64,000 nucleotides of DNA from Vibrio algivorus (GTDB taxonomy: Bacteria > Pseudomonadota > Gammaproteobacteria > Enterobacterales > Vibrionaceae): the NCBI RefSeq assembly GCF_002218005.2, contig NZ_AP018679.1, positions 744,001-808,000 on the forward strand. The letters are read 5' to 3'. The notes under the pieces were generated by a model. The model searched no databases. It saw only the letters and a program-made list of their open reading frames with translations, and was not told the origin of the DNA. How positions within the stretch are numbered: position 1 is the first letter of the stretch; the number at the start of each line of letters is the position of its first letter. The translations under genes and the position numbers were made by a program. Positions 29,501 through 37,132 of this stretch are shown here, piece after piece.

Positions 29501-32500
29501 CTCGCCCCCTGATCATCGGTGACCGTCACCGGGATGGTCACATCTTGCGACGACCCTGCCGCTAAATGGGCATAACTGGCGTGGTTTGCATCAAAGCTAT
29601 AACTGCCATCGGCATTTAAACTAAAGCCATCCACTGGTTGCGCAATACTGAAGGTTGCGGTGGCATGATCATCCACATCACTGGAAGTAATGGTGCCGCT
29701 GACCGTACTGCCTTCCGCCACGGTTTTGGCACTGATGTCGGTAATAACCGGTGCATCATTGGTGCCGGTAATCGTGATGGTCAAGGTTTGGGTGGCCGTG
29801 CCCCCCGCACCATCGGTCACGGTCACTGGAATGGTGATGTCTTGGGAATGGCCTGCCTCTAGGTGCTGATACGCCTGAACGCTCGCATCTAATGTGTAGC
29901 GGCCATCGGCCTGTAAGGTAAAGCCGGCCGGCAGTGTCCCCGTGGCCGCGTAGGTCGCACTGTCACCGATATCGGTGTCCGTTGAGCCCAATTGCCCCGT
30001 CACACTCGCGTCTTCGTCGCCACTTTGTGTCAACGTCGCGGTGGTAAAGACGGGCGCGTCATTGGTGCCATTGACGGTGACGGTAATGGTGTGCGCGGTG
30101 CCATCGGTTGAGGTGACCGTAAAGGTATCGGTCAGTGAGTTCGTGGTGCCGCTTGGGCTTTCGCCCAACGCTTGCACCTCGGCATTGCTGTTATCTAAAT
30201 GGTAGGTCCACGCGCCGCTGGCATCAATGTCTAAGGTTCCATGATTACCGCTGCCTGTGGTACCACTTACCGCAATAAAGTGATCTTCGCCCGCATCGGC
30301 ATCACTGATAGTCAAAGTGCCGCTGGCGGTTAATTGACTCTCTTCTTGCACGCTGCCGCTATCAACGCCACTGATCACAGGCACATCATTGGTGCCGGTA
30401 ATATTAATCACTAACTGCTGAGTATCGGTTCCACCATGCCCATCACTCACCGTCACAGGAATCGACACTGTTTCTGAAATACCAGCGGCAATATGTTGAT
30501 ACGCAGCATGGCTAGGATCAAAATCCCAAGTGCCGTCACTGTTTAACCTAAAACCATCAACGGCATTCGCAATTGAATACGTTAAATGCTGAGCATCGCC
30601 TACATCTGGATCTGTCGCTTGTAATTGTCCTGCCGCATGTGCGCCATCTTCTGTAACAGTCACTATAGATATTGGAGATATAACCGGCGCATCATTGATA
30701 TTGTTTACCGTCAAAGCAAAACTTGCCTCTACGTGCGCACCATGAGTATCGGTTGCTGTAACCGTAATCGGAAGTTTGCCGGCAACATCTGAATTAGTTG
30801 GCGTACCACTAAAGGTGCCCGTTGTGGCATCAAAGTGTAGCCAGCTTGGCAACCCTGTTGCTGAAAGGGTTAAATGATCTCCATGATCGACATCATTGAA
30901 TGTACCTGGTGGTAAAGTGAAAGTGAACGACGAGTCTTGAGTCGTCGTTTGCTCAGCAATCGGTAGCCCTCCCTGGCTATGGGTAACAACAATTGGAGCA
31001 TTATTTATACCCGTGACATGAATAATAAGTGTTTGTATAGTGCTTCCACCATGGCCATCACTTACTTTTAAATGAAAGGTTTCCGTTACTTGTTCACCTT
31101 CCTCTAATGCTGTCGCAGCAGCACTACCAACACGATATACCCATTGACCTGACGGAGCTAAAGCAATATGTCCATAATCACCATAATGAGGATCTGAATG
31201 AGTGCTTGATGGCATAAGTTCCCAACTCAGTTTATCTCCCGTATCTATATCAGTTGCAGTTAGCTGCCCTTTCACTAAAGAGGCCGGTAAGTTTCTTAGA
31301 ATAGTATCAGTGCCATGACCTCCATCTACTATTGCTGAGCTCACCACAGGATTATCATTGGTGCCGGTAATCGTAATCTCTAATGTTTCTGTCGACGTAT
31401 TACCTGCTACATCCGTTACTTCATAAGTGTATATATCGGTTGTTGTTTGACCATCAGGCAATGCTTGAATACTTGGATGTTGATTATTTAAATCATACGT
31501 ATAAGTGCCGTCAGCATGCATGTGCACTGTACCGAAAGCTCCTTGTAAATCCCCAGCCTTTACAACCATTCCTGATTCATCATTGCCCAATACATTACCA
31601 ATGCTCGCAACACCAGCAGTTTGATCTTCTGTCGCCGTACCAGTATCCGCTACCGTTGTCGCGCCGGTATCAATTGTCACATCTAATGTTGGGGATAATA
31701 TAGGAGTTGCACCCGCGACACCGGGAGCGGTCGCTTCTGCGTGTAGGTGATGTAGTTGCCCTGCTTCTGTACCACCAAGCACTGAAGTAGCAACAGCGTA
31801 ATCGCCTTTATCATCGGCAATCACAGTGCCGACTTTGGTGGTACCGTCAAAAATATTCACTGTTGAGAACGGAATATCCACATGTCCGGTGATCATTGGA
31901 GTCGTTACCGATGTGATGTCATCACTATTCGTTCCCGTACCTCCATACGTATCACTGGTACTTGCCAAGTCAATAGTGAGAGAAGCCGTTGGTGGCGCTG
32001 TTAATATTAGCGGGGTCGTTGATGGTGTGGTTAGTGTAATAGTCGGGGGAGTTGGTGCTCCTAGTATTATCGTAACCGGTGCATTAGGCGTTGTCACCGT
32101 AGGTCCGGCTACCGTTGCACTCACATCAAAGGTAATATATTTAGTATCCGTACCACCATGGCCATCAGTTACTTGTACTTCAAACACGTCGTGACCAGTG
32201 TATTGACCAGTATTATGGTTATACGACATCCCTTTAACTGTACCTGGCGTTTGCGTATAAGTGTAATCACCCGTCGATGGATCGATACTCAAATGACCAT
32301 ACAATCCTATACTTTGTGTTGTGGAAAAAGTATGTGTATCGGTCGTATCAACGTCAGTTTCAGTTAACTTACCTGTCACCAAATTAGCCGCATTCGGTGT
32401 CACTGTTAGCACAGGAGCATCATTGGTACCTGTAATACTCACAACGACATCATGAGTCGTGGCACCATCTTTCGATAAAACATGAACTGTATCGGTAATT

Positions 32501-33603
32501 TTCTCACCAGAAGCTAATGATTGGATGCTTTGCAGGGTGTCATCAACACTATAATGCCAATGCCCTTGCTCATCGATTGTAAACTCACCATATTTACCCA
32601 TTGCTGTCTGAGCATGGAAATACGCATCCCCTTGGTCAACATCAATAATATCTAGTTTGCCTTGAGCATTAAGGTGATGGGCCGTATCAATGTGTTGGTC
32701 TTCAGTTAATGGCTGGCTATCAACACCAGAAATAATTGCCTTATCTTCATCACCTTTAATAGTGATAGAGATTTGATGAGAGTCACCATTAACTAGATGA
32801 ATGGTAAAAGACTCATGTAAAGTTGTCGTACTCTTAAGCGCTTGAACCGCTTGTTGACCATTATTAACACTGTACTCCCAGTGACCATTAGCATCTATTT
32901 CTAAAGTGCCATATTGGCCAGATAATGTTTCAACCACAACTCGGGTATCCGTTGGAGCTGTCGCAGCAATGTTCAAATTACCTGTCGCGTGTAACTCACC
33001 CGCTTGAACATTATGGTCTTCTATAAGAATGGCATTATCGGCACCAGAAATCGTAACTTTTGCAATCTGGTTATGACCTTGAGTAATGGTTAATTGCTGT
33101 TGATGTACTTCACCTTTATGGGTCGCATGAATGGTAAATTGTTGAGATTGGCCCGCAAGCGAATTAACTGAAGGAATAAAGGTAAATGCACCTGTAGGCG
33201 CTAATCTAAATACTCCAAAACTACTGACATGGTTCTCAGCTATACTATAAGTAACATCAGGTTCACCCGTTGTTGGAATTATTTTCCCTACCAAAGGCTG
33301 TGGTTCTTGCGTTAGATTTGTTTCATTTCCTGCCACTGGGGTATTGATTTGCTCTTTACTAACAACAGTATCTACTTCAACTTCTACCTCAGTGTTTGGC
33401 GACAAATTATTCACAAAAGCCGCTTGTGACCATGATTTATCAGCTACATCATCATTTTTAGTCTTACTAGCAATTCTATCATCTGCATTACCACGCAATG
33501 CTTCTGCTTTTAACCGTTGAGCATTTTTATCTAATTTCTTTATTGCCTCTTTACTCGGCTGCTCTTTTTTATTTTCTGATTTATTCTTTTTGCGATCTTC
33601 CAT
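20524..33603 (-). CDS. Giant VCBS/cadherin-like repeat adhesin, type I secretion substrate
   Basis: This 4359-residue acidic protein is one of the largest genes a bacterium this size would carry. A charged Lys-rich N-terminus (~1-75) lacks a Sec signal. Most of the length is tandem ~90-110-residue beta-sandwich repeats of VCBS, cadherin/He_PIG and Big-type classes; I count 28 domain-boundary motifs of the type (G/N)-x-N-(D/N)-x-P. Two Pro/Thr-rich linkers lie near residues 500-540 and 3240-3290. The last ~190 residues carry about 26 His among many Asp. No RTX nonapeptide array is seen. The HlyD and two ABC genes upstream on the same strand point to type I export and a role in adhesion or biofilm. 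Confidence 0.9.
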   Translation of the reverse strand: MEDRKKNKSENKKEQPSKEAIKKLDKNAQRLKAEALRGNADDRIASKTKNDDVADKSWSQAAFVNNLSPNTEVEVEVDTVVSKEQINTPVAGNETNLTQEPQPLVGKIIPTTGEPDVTYSIAENHVSSFGVFRLAPTGAFTFIPSVNSLAGQSQQFTIHATHKGEVHQQQLTITQGHNQIAKVTISGADNAILIEDHNVQAGELHATGNLNIAATAPTDTRVVVETLSGQYGTLEIDANGHWEYSVNNGQQAVQALKSTTTLHESFTIHLVNGDSHQISITIKGDEDKAIISGVDSQPLTEDQHIDTAHHLNAQGKLDIIDVDQGDAYFHAQTAMGKYGEFTIDEQGHWHYSVDDTLQSIQSLASGEKITDTVHVLSKDGATTHDVVVSITGTNDAPVLTVTPNAANLVTGKLTETDVDTTDTHTFSTTQSIGLYGHLSIDPSTGDYTYTQTPGTVKGMSYNHNTGQYTGHDVFEVQVTDGHGGTDTKYITFDVSATVAGPTVTTPNAPVTIILGAPTPPTITLTTPSTTPLILTAPPTASLTIDLASTSDTYGGTGTNSDDITSVTTPMITGHVDIPFSTVNIFDGTTKVGTVIADDKGDYAVATSVLGGTEAGQLHHLHAEATAPGVAGATPILSPTLDVTIDTGATTVADTGTATEDQTAGVASIGNVLGNDESGMVVKAGDLQGAFGTVHMHADGTYTYDLNNQHPSIQALPDGQTTTDIYTYEVTDVAGNTSTETLEITITGTNDNPVVSSAIVDGGHGTDTILRNLPASLVKGQLTATDIDTGDKLSWELMPSSTHSDPHYGDYGHIALAPSGQWVYRVGSAAATALEEGEQVTETFHLKVSDGHGGSTIQTLIIHVTGINNAPIVVTHSQGGLPIAEQTTTQDSSFTFTLPPGTFNDVDHGDHLTLSATGLPSWLHFDATTGTFSGTPTNSDVAGKLPITVTATDTHGAHVEASFALTVNNINDAPVISPISIVTVTEDGAHAAGQLQATDPDVGDAQHLTYSIANAVDGFRLNSDGTWDFDPSHAAYQHIAAGISETVSIPVTVSDGHGGTDTQQLVINITGTNDVPVISGVDSGSVQEESQLTASGTLTISDADAGEDHFIAVSGTTGSGNHGTLDIDASGAWTYHLDNSNAEVQALGESPSGTTNSLTDTFTVTSTDGTAHTITVTVNGTNDAPVFTTATLTQSGDEDASVTGQLGSTDTDIGDSATYAATGTLPAGFTLQADGRYTLDASVQAYQHLEAGHSQDITIPVTVTDGAGGTATQTLTITITGTNDAPVITDISAKTVAEGSTVSGTITSSDVDDHATATFSIAQPVDGFSLNADGSYSFDANHASYAHLAAGSSQDVTIPVTVTDDQGASSTQDLVIHVTGTNDAPVIAGTDTGTAQEESQQTASGTLTIRDADAGEAHFTAASGITGTGNHGQLDIDASGAWTYHLDNSNAEVQALGESPSGTTNSLTDTFTVTSADGTAHTITVTVNGTNDAPVFTTATLTQSGDEDTSVTGQLGSTDTDIGDSATYAATGTLPAGFTLQADGRYTLDASVQAYQHLEAGHSQDITIPVTVTDGAGGTATQTLTITITGTNDAPVITDISAKTVAEGSTVSGIITSSDVDDHATATFSIAQPVDGFSLHADGSYTFDANHASYAHLAAGSSQDVTIPVTVTDDQGASSTQDLIIHVTGTNDAPVIAGTDHGSITEDQNVFSNPKDPSIHELKIQGHLDITDIDSGEDHFVFQRPILGDNGFGTFFITQQGHWGYSANNDDPKLQELGVTDTRTDSIDVKAADGTTHKIIVTIHGTNDDPTFTSATLVNHGNEDTKVTGQLGSTDIDTGDSATYAATGTLPAGFTLQADGRYTLDASVQAYQHIAAGDTQVVTVPVTVTDGAGGTATQTLTITITGTNDAPVITNISAKTVAEGSTVSGTITSSDVDDHATATFSIAQPVDGFSLHADGSYSFDANHASYAHLAAGSSQDVTIPVTVTDDQGASSTQDLVIHVTGTNDVPTVTHTVVAQSATEDTAFSFALSSDTFNDIDNGDHLTLSATGLPNWLHFDAATGTFSGTPTNADVGKLPITVTATDSHGAQVSTSFVLTVNNTNDAPVLTPLSTVAVTEDGAHASGQLQSTDPDVGDAQHLTYSVANAVDGFTLNNDGTWDFDPSHAAYQHIAAGISETVSIPVMVSDGHGGTDTQQLVINITGTNDNPVVSSTMVDGGHGFDEDTGLTSLSLVRGQLTATDVDTGDALKWEIISTHSAPNIGEYGHIALSPSGQWVYRIGSTDATALSEGEQATETFHFKVSDGHGGSTTQTLTIHITGVNNAPTVVSHSQGVLPIAEQTTNQDSPFTFTLPADTFIDVDHGDHLTLSATGMPSWLHFDAATGTFSGTPTNSDVAGKLPITVTATDSYGAHVEASFALTVNNINDAPIISPISIVTVTEDGAHASGQLQATDPDVGDAQHLMYSVANAVDGFTLNNDGTWDFDPSHAAYQHIAAGASETISIPITVSDGYGGTDTQQLVINITGTNDAPVISGTEHGSITEDQHVTPNATDPSIHELTIQGRLAVTDVDSNEAHFQDQTGVVGDNGFGDFSITPSGFWIYTANNDDPKIQELGANDSHTDSITVTTVDGTSHKIVVTIHGANDAPTLTHTVVSQTATEDTAFSFALPSDTFNDIDNGDHLTLSATGLPSWLHFDAATSTFSGTPSNADVGKLPITVTATDSHGAQVSTSFALTVNNTNDAPTLTHTVVSQTATEDTAFSFALPLDTFKDVDNGDHLTLSATGLPSWLHFDAATSTFSGTPTNADVGKLPITVIATDSHGAQVSTSFALTVNNTNDAPVLTPISTVAVTEDGAHASGQLQATDPDVGDAQHLTYSVANAVDGFTLNSDGTWDFDPSHAAYQHIAAGASEMVSIPITVSDGHGGTDTQQLVIDITGTNDAPVIAPGGVIENTLLARLHGSTLIQGQLVATDIDTNDQPKWEIVNPTGSLNPGKSTYGTFIISDDGRWFFRGGGSGGIARSLAEHETVDLPFTVQASDGHGGVVQQVVTVHVVGTNDAPTITHTVTAQSATEDTAFSFALPSDTFNDLDNGDHLTLSATGLPSWLHFDAATGTFSGTPSNADVGKLPITVTATDSQGARVSTSFALTVDNTNDAPTLTITQTTHITGTLVGSDVDVGDVLTYSSPNGVVDSTAHTTVVHGQFGDLTIDTVSGAYTYAPHSSAVGMAFDPATGIYSGHEVFEVVVTDSSGAAMSQFIQFDPTATVTAATTSGNPPVVAAQVQTPPTVTDAMPTLPTITPPTNAVTISLDPASNSGDKTDLITSDTTPTITGHTDIPFSVVEIKDGTTVVATTTSDVNGDYSVTTSALSGSNSGDAHSLTATATAPSAATGIDSSGMVVTVDTGITVPTVDLVDASDSGSNHSDNLTSDTTPTFTLTGIDSDVTQVEVFDGSTSLGMATKVSGSTWTLTTDAAHELTANGHHDITAVVTDTQGNSVTSSPLTISLDTDRPMPPLMFDQITSDNVINAAESTGTVAVTGRVGGVLGQDFVSGDLMTIHLGGKDYQGSVDSSGAFSIDIPGSELAANHAYSASFAAHDNAGNASGVNRLSTSYAVDTDATTASDTDTATEDQAAGVTHGNVLTNDEQGLTVTNAGDKIGTYGTLHLQADGSYTFDLNNLNPAVQAIPTGQTVTDSYTYEVTDAAGNTAQQILTITITGTNDIPVFTAIPSISVTEDAAMVTGHLQANDFDTGANQHLTYTASQAVDGFTLNSDGSWSFDPSHASYQHLAKGVSETISIPVSVTDGEGGTSHSTLTIDITGTNDHPYLLGTDSYTLDESDNIASGQLHALDADDGDTVTLSLDPAQPQVAGFTFDPTDGSYTFDPSDPAYNYLAAGEKLDIVIPITCTDSSGESRTQTHAITFHLTGTNDAAIITGTDSGSITEDLNINAAAVSNTLSAHGHLDVADADTGEAHFQSQIDIKGDHGFGSFMILDQGEWMYIADNDNPEIQKLSAGETRTDSVTVHSADGTPHKITVTIHGADESGVPTVVHESAQGGVHLASTVDATQPVEHIMALADFGLTSTDKGTTITLVTAPAHDGSNKDDGGQFVLQDAQGHETPIHDKGSFTYDDVLAGRVIYQQFDLKSHDVKYTISGDPREHELAFTPPSSTSHDVPDTTETSSFTATLDSTDAPADHPASSHEGISDAASLYMDLLQPKHHVTEDKHTLNDHSQPQHLVVENVDDSMVHNPQHNADEAHGHVNTPVDSYLKMVGANHADKAEVKAEHDASLLDQKFDHNPLADHVHDVLAHEGLDHFANPLADEAHDKHDKHAVFDDHGGKGMEHGMDSPQVDDQLIDGNHHSPDQYNH
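27560..30360. repeat. Three near-identical ~0.93-kb units inside the adhesin gene
   Basis: The coding sequence starting GTGCCCGTCACATGAAT recurs at 27590, 28538 and 29465, giving periods of 948 and 927 bp (316 and 309 codons). Long stretches within units are almost base-identical, as between 28560-29140 and 29490-30070. The units are visibly richer in G+C than the flanking repeats of the same gene. Confidence 0.85.
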
Positions 33604-33653
33604 GATGTACCTCTATAAATCTCAGTCACGATCTTTTAAACATCGATAACTGG

Positions 33654-34982
33654 TTATCTTTCACCAAAAGCAGTAGTTATATTTGTATATACAGGCTTCC
33701 ATAAATATTCAAATACTGTTTTTTCACCTGTCACAATATCTGCTTCACCGGTCATCCCAGGAATCAATTTAAATTTATCAGGATTATCAAAATAATATGG
33801 ATGAGCAATTGAAATTCGGACTTTGTAGTACACCCCTCCACGTTCATCAGCATCAGTCGTTGGAGAGACTTTTTCTACAATACCTTCAAGAGAACCATAT
33901 CGACTGTAATCAAATGCATCAATTTTAATCCGTACTGTTTGACCAATATGAATAAAACCTACATCTCTAGGGGATAATTTCGATTCCATAATGGCTGTTT
34001 TAGTCGTCGGTACAATGATAGCAACCGTTCCGCCCGGCTGAATAACACTACCTTCATTGGTAGTTGGAATGGATTGAACAATACCATCGACGGGTGCTCT
34101 AACAGTATTGTCCTCTAGATCAAAATTAGATGACCGTAGGCGCGCTTCTGTTGTAATTAACTCAGTTTGAGCTTCGGTACGTCTTTCACTTACATCTGAT
34201 TTATAATCCGTTTTCTTCTCTTTAAGTTGCTCATCTAAATGAACCAATGTTTTTTCTAAAACAGATTTTTTCCCTAATAACGATGTCAATTCTCGCGTAT
34301 AAGAAGCTAATTTTTGTTCCTGATTATTCCTTTCCATTTCAGAAATTGCTTGTCGGCTAGTTGTTGAGGCCATCAAATTCAACATATGACGTGAGTGAGC
34401 AATTTGAGAGCGTAATGTGGGTAATTCATTATTAATACTGTTGATCTCTTCTTGAGTTTTCCGGATTTCAGCTTGAGAAACAGACACTAATGATGCTTCT
34501 TTTTCTAACATTTCCTGAAAAGCTTGCTCATGAGTTTTAACTAGGCTAGGAAATACCTCAACGAAGGCCGAGAAATCAGGTTGTCTTTCTGATAAAAAAG
34601 CATTGTAACGCTCAATTCTTAAAATAAAGTTGGCTCGCTTCGCTTCTAATTCATCTTTTAGTGACTGACTATCAACCGATACAAAATTCACCAAAGCCTG
34701 ACCTTTATTGACAACATCCCCTTCTGCAACCAAAACAGATGAAATCGTACCACCATGTTTATTTTGGATGACTTGCTTATGTCCAAGAGGGACAATTTGA
34801 CCATGGGTTTTGGCTATTTCATTGACATTAGTAAAGATAGACCAAATGAAAAGACTAAAAGTGGCTAAGCAAATAACCAATATGGTGGCTTTAATAATTT
34901 TACGTTCTGTTGGTGCTTCTATAGCACTAGAAAATTCAAAATCAGGCCAGATTTCCGGTGCACTGTTTTTCTTCTCATTCAT
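33654..34982 (-). CDS. HlyD-family type I secretion periplasmic adaptor
   Basis: This 442-residue membrane-fusion protein has a short cytoplasmic N-terminus and one membrane segment (~residues 30-50). A lipoyl-like half, a long coiled-coil hairpin (~110-270), the second lipoyl half (VRAPVDGIVQSI) and a beta-barrel domain ending near LIPGMTGEADIVTGEKTV follow. It bridges the inner-membrane ABC pair and an outer-membrane TolC-like channel, which is not encoded here. I chose the ATG at 34982; upstream TTG and ATG codons in frame are alternatives. It overlaps the stop of the upstream ABC gene by 8 bp, indicating translational coupling. Confidence 0.9.
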   Translation of the reverse strand: MNEKKNSAPEIWPDFEFSSAIEAPTERKIIKATILVICLATFSLFIWSIFTNVNEIAKTHGQIVPLGHKQVIQNKHGGTISSVLVAEGDVVNKGQALVNFVSVDSQSLKDELEAKRANFILRIERYNAFLSERQPDFSAFVEVFPSLVKTHEQAFQEMLEKEASLVSVSQAEIRKTQEEINSINNELPTLRSQIAHSRHMLNLMASTTSRQAISEMERNNQEQKLASYTRELTSLLGKKSVLEKTLVHLDEQLKEKKTDYKSDVSERRTEAQTELITTEARLRSSNFDLEDNTVRAPVDGIVQSIPTTNEGSVIQPGGTVAIIVPTTKTAIMESKLSPRDVGFIHIGQTVRIKIDAFDYSRYGSLEGIVEKVSPTTDADERGGVYYKVRISIAHPYYFDNPDKFKLIPGMTGEADIVTGEKTVFEYLWKPVYTNITTAFGER

Positions 34983-37131
34983 GAGTAACATCCATATCAA
35001 TTTCCGTTGCGGATTCAGGCTTTATTGCAGGGCCCGCGTACACTAAATTTCCTTTATCTAACACGACGACTTTATCTGCCATCGAAATCAATTCCGGATC
35101 ATGAGTCGTAAATACCATCGTTTTACTACCTTTAAGTGTAGTAATTAATTCTTTAAAATAGTTTTTAGTTCCAGCCGGGCAACTCGATAGTGGCTCATCC
35201 ATAAGCCAATAATTAGCATCTTTTAATATTAAGCGTGCCAAACTAATAGTACTCGCATCTATGGAACGCATCAGAAGATCATAATCACTAAAATATGGTG
35301 CATTTATATCGCCATTAACACTATAAAGTAGGGGTTGAGCGCCTGCTTTTAATAAGGCTTGTTTCACCTCTTCATCTGTCGCCTCTGGTTTCACAGTACG
35401 AACATTATCCGCTAAGCTTCCAACCACTAAGTCAGTCTCAGCTGGTGAATAAGAAACCCAACGACGAAACACCTGTGGGTCATATTGTCGAATGTTTTTA
35501 CCATTAACCGTAATATATCCACCTTGTGGCTCTAATACGCCAAGCAAAGAAAGTAATGCACTTGTTTTTCCACATCCATTAGGACCAATAATCGCAACAA
35601 CTTCACCTGCTTCAATATCAAAACTTACACCAGATAAAGCCGGTTGAGCTTCAGCGTTATAACGTAAAGTAAGTTGCTTAATACTCACAGAAGGAGAAAC
35701 ATCGACATTAGGAATATCAAGCCTTAATTCATTATTCTCCGTATTCACCATCATAAAACTATCAAATTGACGGATGGCATTTCCCAACATGGTAAATTTC
35801 AAAGAAGATGAAAAAACCATTTGAGCAGGGCCTGTAATTCGCCAAATTAACATCACACAGGCAATTAGTGCTCCTGGTGAAATGTCTTGTTCAAGGACCA
35901 AAAAAACCCCTACAAAAATCGTAATAAGTGCAGTTAGCATACTCATCATTTGACCAACAGCTGCATTCAAACCATTCCGTTTTGCAAATAAAAAGTTTTG
36001 TCGACTATTCTCTTGATTCATACGTTGAAGCCCTTTCACCCAACCATGAATACTGCCACCTGATTTTAATAACAACACATTCTTAGATAACTCAATCATC
36101 ACATCTTGATATTGATTCGATACCGTTGGCAAAGCATTATTGGTATAACGAGTCACCAGTTTCATGATGATAAAATTTAATAACAACATACAAATTGGTA
36201 CGAGCACTAACCAACCACTTAATAGTGCAATGGCGATTAAAACAACCAGCGTAAAGGGTAAGTCGATTAAAGCTGTCCCCGTAGGACCAATTAAAATTGA
36301 ACGTACTTTTTCAGCATTTTTCATGCGGTTAATATGGTTAACCATGCCAACACGGCTCAGTAGCATTAATGACATCGACATCAAACGATGGAAGGTTAAG
36401 TTTGATAAATCCCTTGAGAATCGGTTTCCTACTGAAGTTAAGATATAAGCTCGGTATAACTGACAGATGAGATAAATAATAACCGCTAAAGCAGCACCAA
36501 CGGCAATTGGGATAATAATATTTGAATTTTGAGCACCAATAACACGGTCATAAACTGCCATGGTAAACAGAGGAATACTCAGACCTGTCAGTGAAATAAA
36601 TAAACTTAAGAAAAAAACGGGACGATACCATTTAGAGCGTTTACTCATTTCTCTCGAAAATGCTTTTAAATTTAACTGTTTTGATGGCAATCGCTCAATA
36701 AATACAGCCATCGCATTTACATCCAGATCAGCCAGCTCACATTTTATCCACTTTTGAGTATTTACAGAAAAGCATTGCAAATCATCATTACGGCGCCGAT
36801 ATAACTGAGTTCCACCCGAGCGCCCAATCAAAATAAATGGGTATGGCGTATCTTGGACATTTTGTCGAGTAACATGGTCTGTCACATATCCCACATCATA
36901 CTTTTTCAGCTGTTCAACAAGCCCTAACGCATCCAAAGTATCTAATTCTGGGTTAGCTTTGACATTCTTCTCTTGAGCATTTAATCCTAATTCTTTAAGC
37001 CAAAACTGCAGGACCACTTTAAGATTCTCACTTGAATCTCTACCACCTAATGATGACTTGGAATGATTTGACATAGTTGCATCAGCCATTGCATTCACTT
37101 CTATTTTGTTATCTTTAGATTCCATCGGCAT
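34975..37131 (-). CDS. Type I secretion ABC transporter with peptidase-like N-domain, degenerate signature motif
   Basis: This 718-residue protein has an N-terminal C39-like domain (~30-160) that lacks an obvious catalytic Cys, so it would be a substrate-holding domain. A six-helix transmembrane domain (~165-450) and an ATPase domain follow. Walker A is intact (GPNGCGKT, 516-523), as are Walker B Asp-Glu (LMDE, ~645-646) and the H-loop His677. The ABC signature is not LSGGQ: the aligned segment reads MRSID followed by ASTISLAR. AGAGGA precedes the ATG. Its 3' end overlaps the HlyD start, and its start is one base from the end of a second ABC gene. Confidence 0.88.
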   Translation of the reverse strand: MPMESKDNKIEVNAMADATMSNHSKSSLGGRDSSENLKVVLQFWLKELGLNAQEKNVKANPELDTLDALGLVEQLKKYDVGYVTDHVTRQNVQDTPYPFILIGRSGGTQLYRRRNDDLQCFSVNTQKWIKCELADLDVNAMAVFIERLPSKQLNLKAFSREMSKRSKWYRPVFFLSLFISLTGLSIPLFTMAVYDRVIGAQNSNIIIPIAVGAALAVIIYLICQLYRAYILTSVGNRFSRDLSNLTFHRLMSMSLMLLSRVGMVNHINRMKNAEKVRSILIGPTGTALIDLPFTLVVLIAIALLSGWLVLVPICMLLLNFIIMKLVTRYTNNALPTVSNQYQDVMIELSKNVLLLKSGGSIHGWVKGLQRMNQENSRQNFLFAKRNGLNAAVGQMMSMLTALITIFVGVFLVLEQDISPGALIACVMLIWRITGPAQMVFSSSLKFTMLGNAIRQFDSFMMVNTENNELRLDIPNVDVSPSVSIKQLTLRYNAEAQPALSGVSFDIEAGEVVAIIGPNGCGKTSALLSLLGVLEPQGGYITVNGKNIRQYDPQVFRRWVSYSPAETDLVVGSLADNVRTVKPEATDEEVKQALLKAGAQPLLYSVNGDINAPYFSDYDLLMRSIDASTISLARLILKDANYWLMDEPLSSCPAGTKNYFKELITTLKGSKTMVFTTHDPELISMADKVVVLDKGNLVYAGPAIKPESATEIDMDVTHE

Positions 37132-37132
37132 C

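Noticed and set aside
21454..32367. Many 60-120-codon ORFs antisense to the giant adhesin
   Set aside because: They recur in the same position of each repeat unit, lack ribosome sites and follow from the repetitive, stop-poor complement.
20524..33603. The repeat array as a CRISPR or satellite
   Set aside because: It is one open coding frame with domain-sized, translated repeats; no short direct repeats with unique spacers.
20524..33603. RTX calcium-binding repeats in the adhesin
   Set aside because: Segments such as GGHGTDT and GGTGTNSDD occur singly within VCBS loops and do not form tandem nonapeptides.
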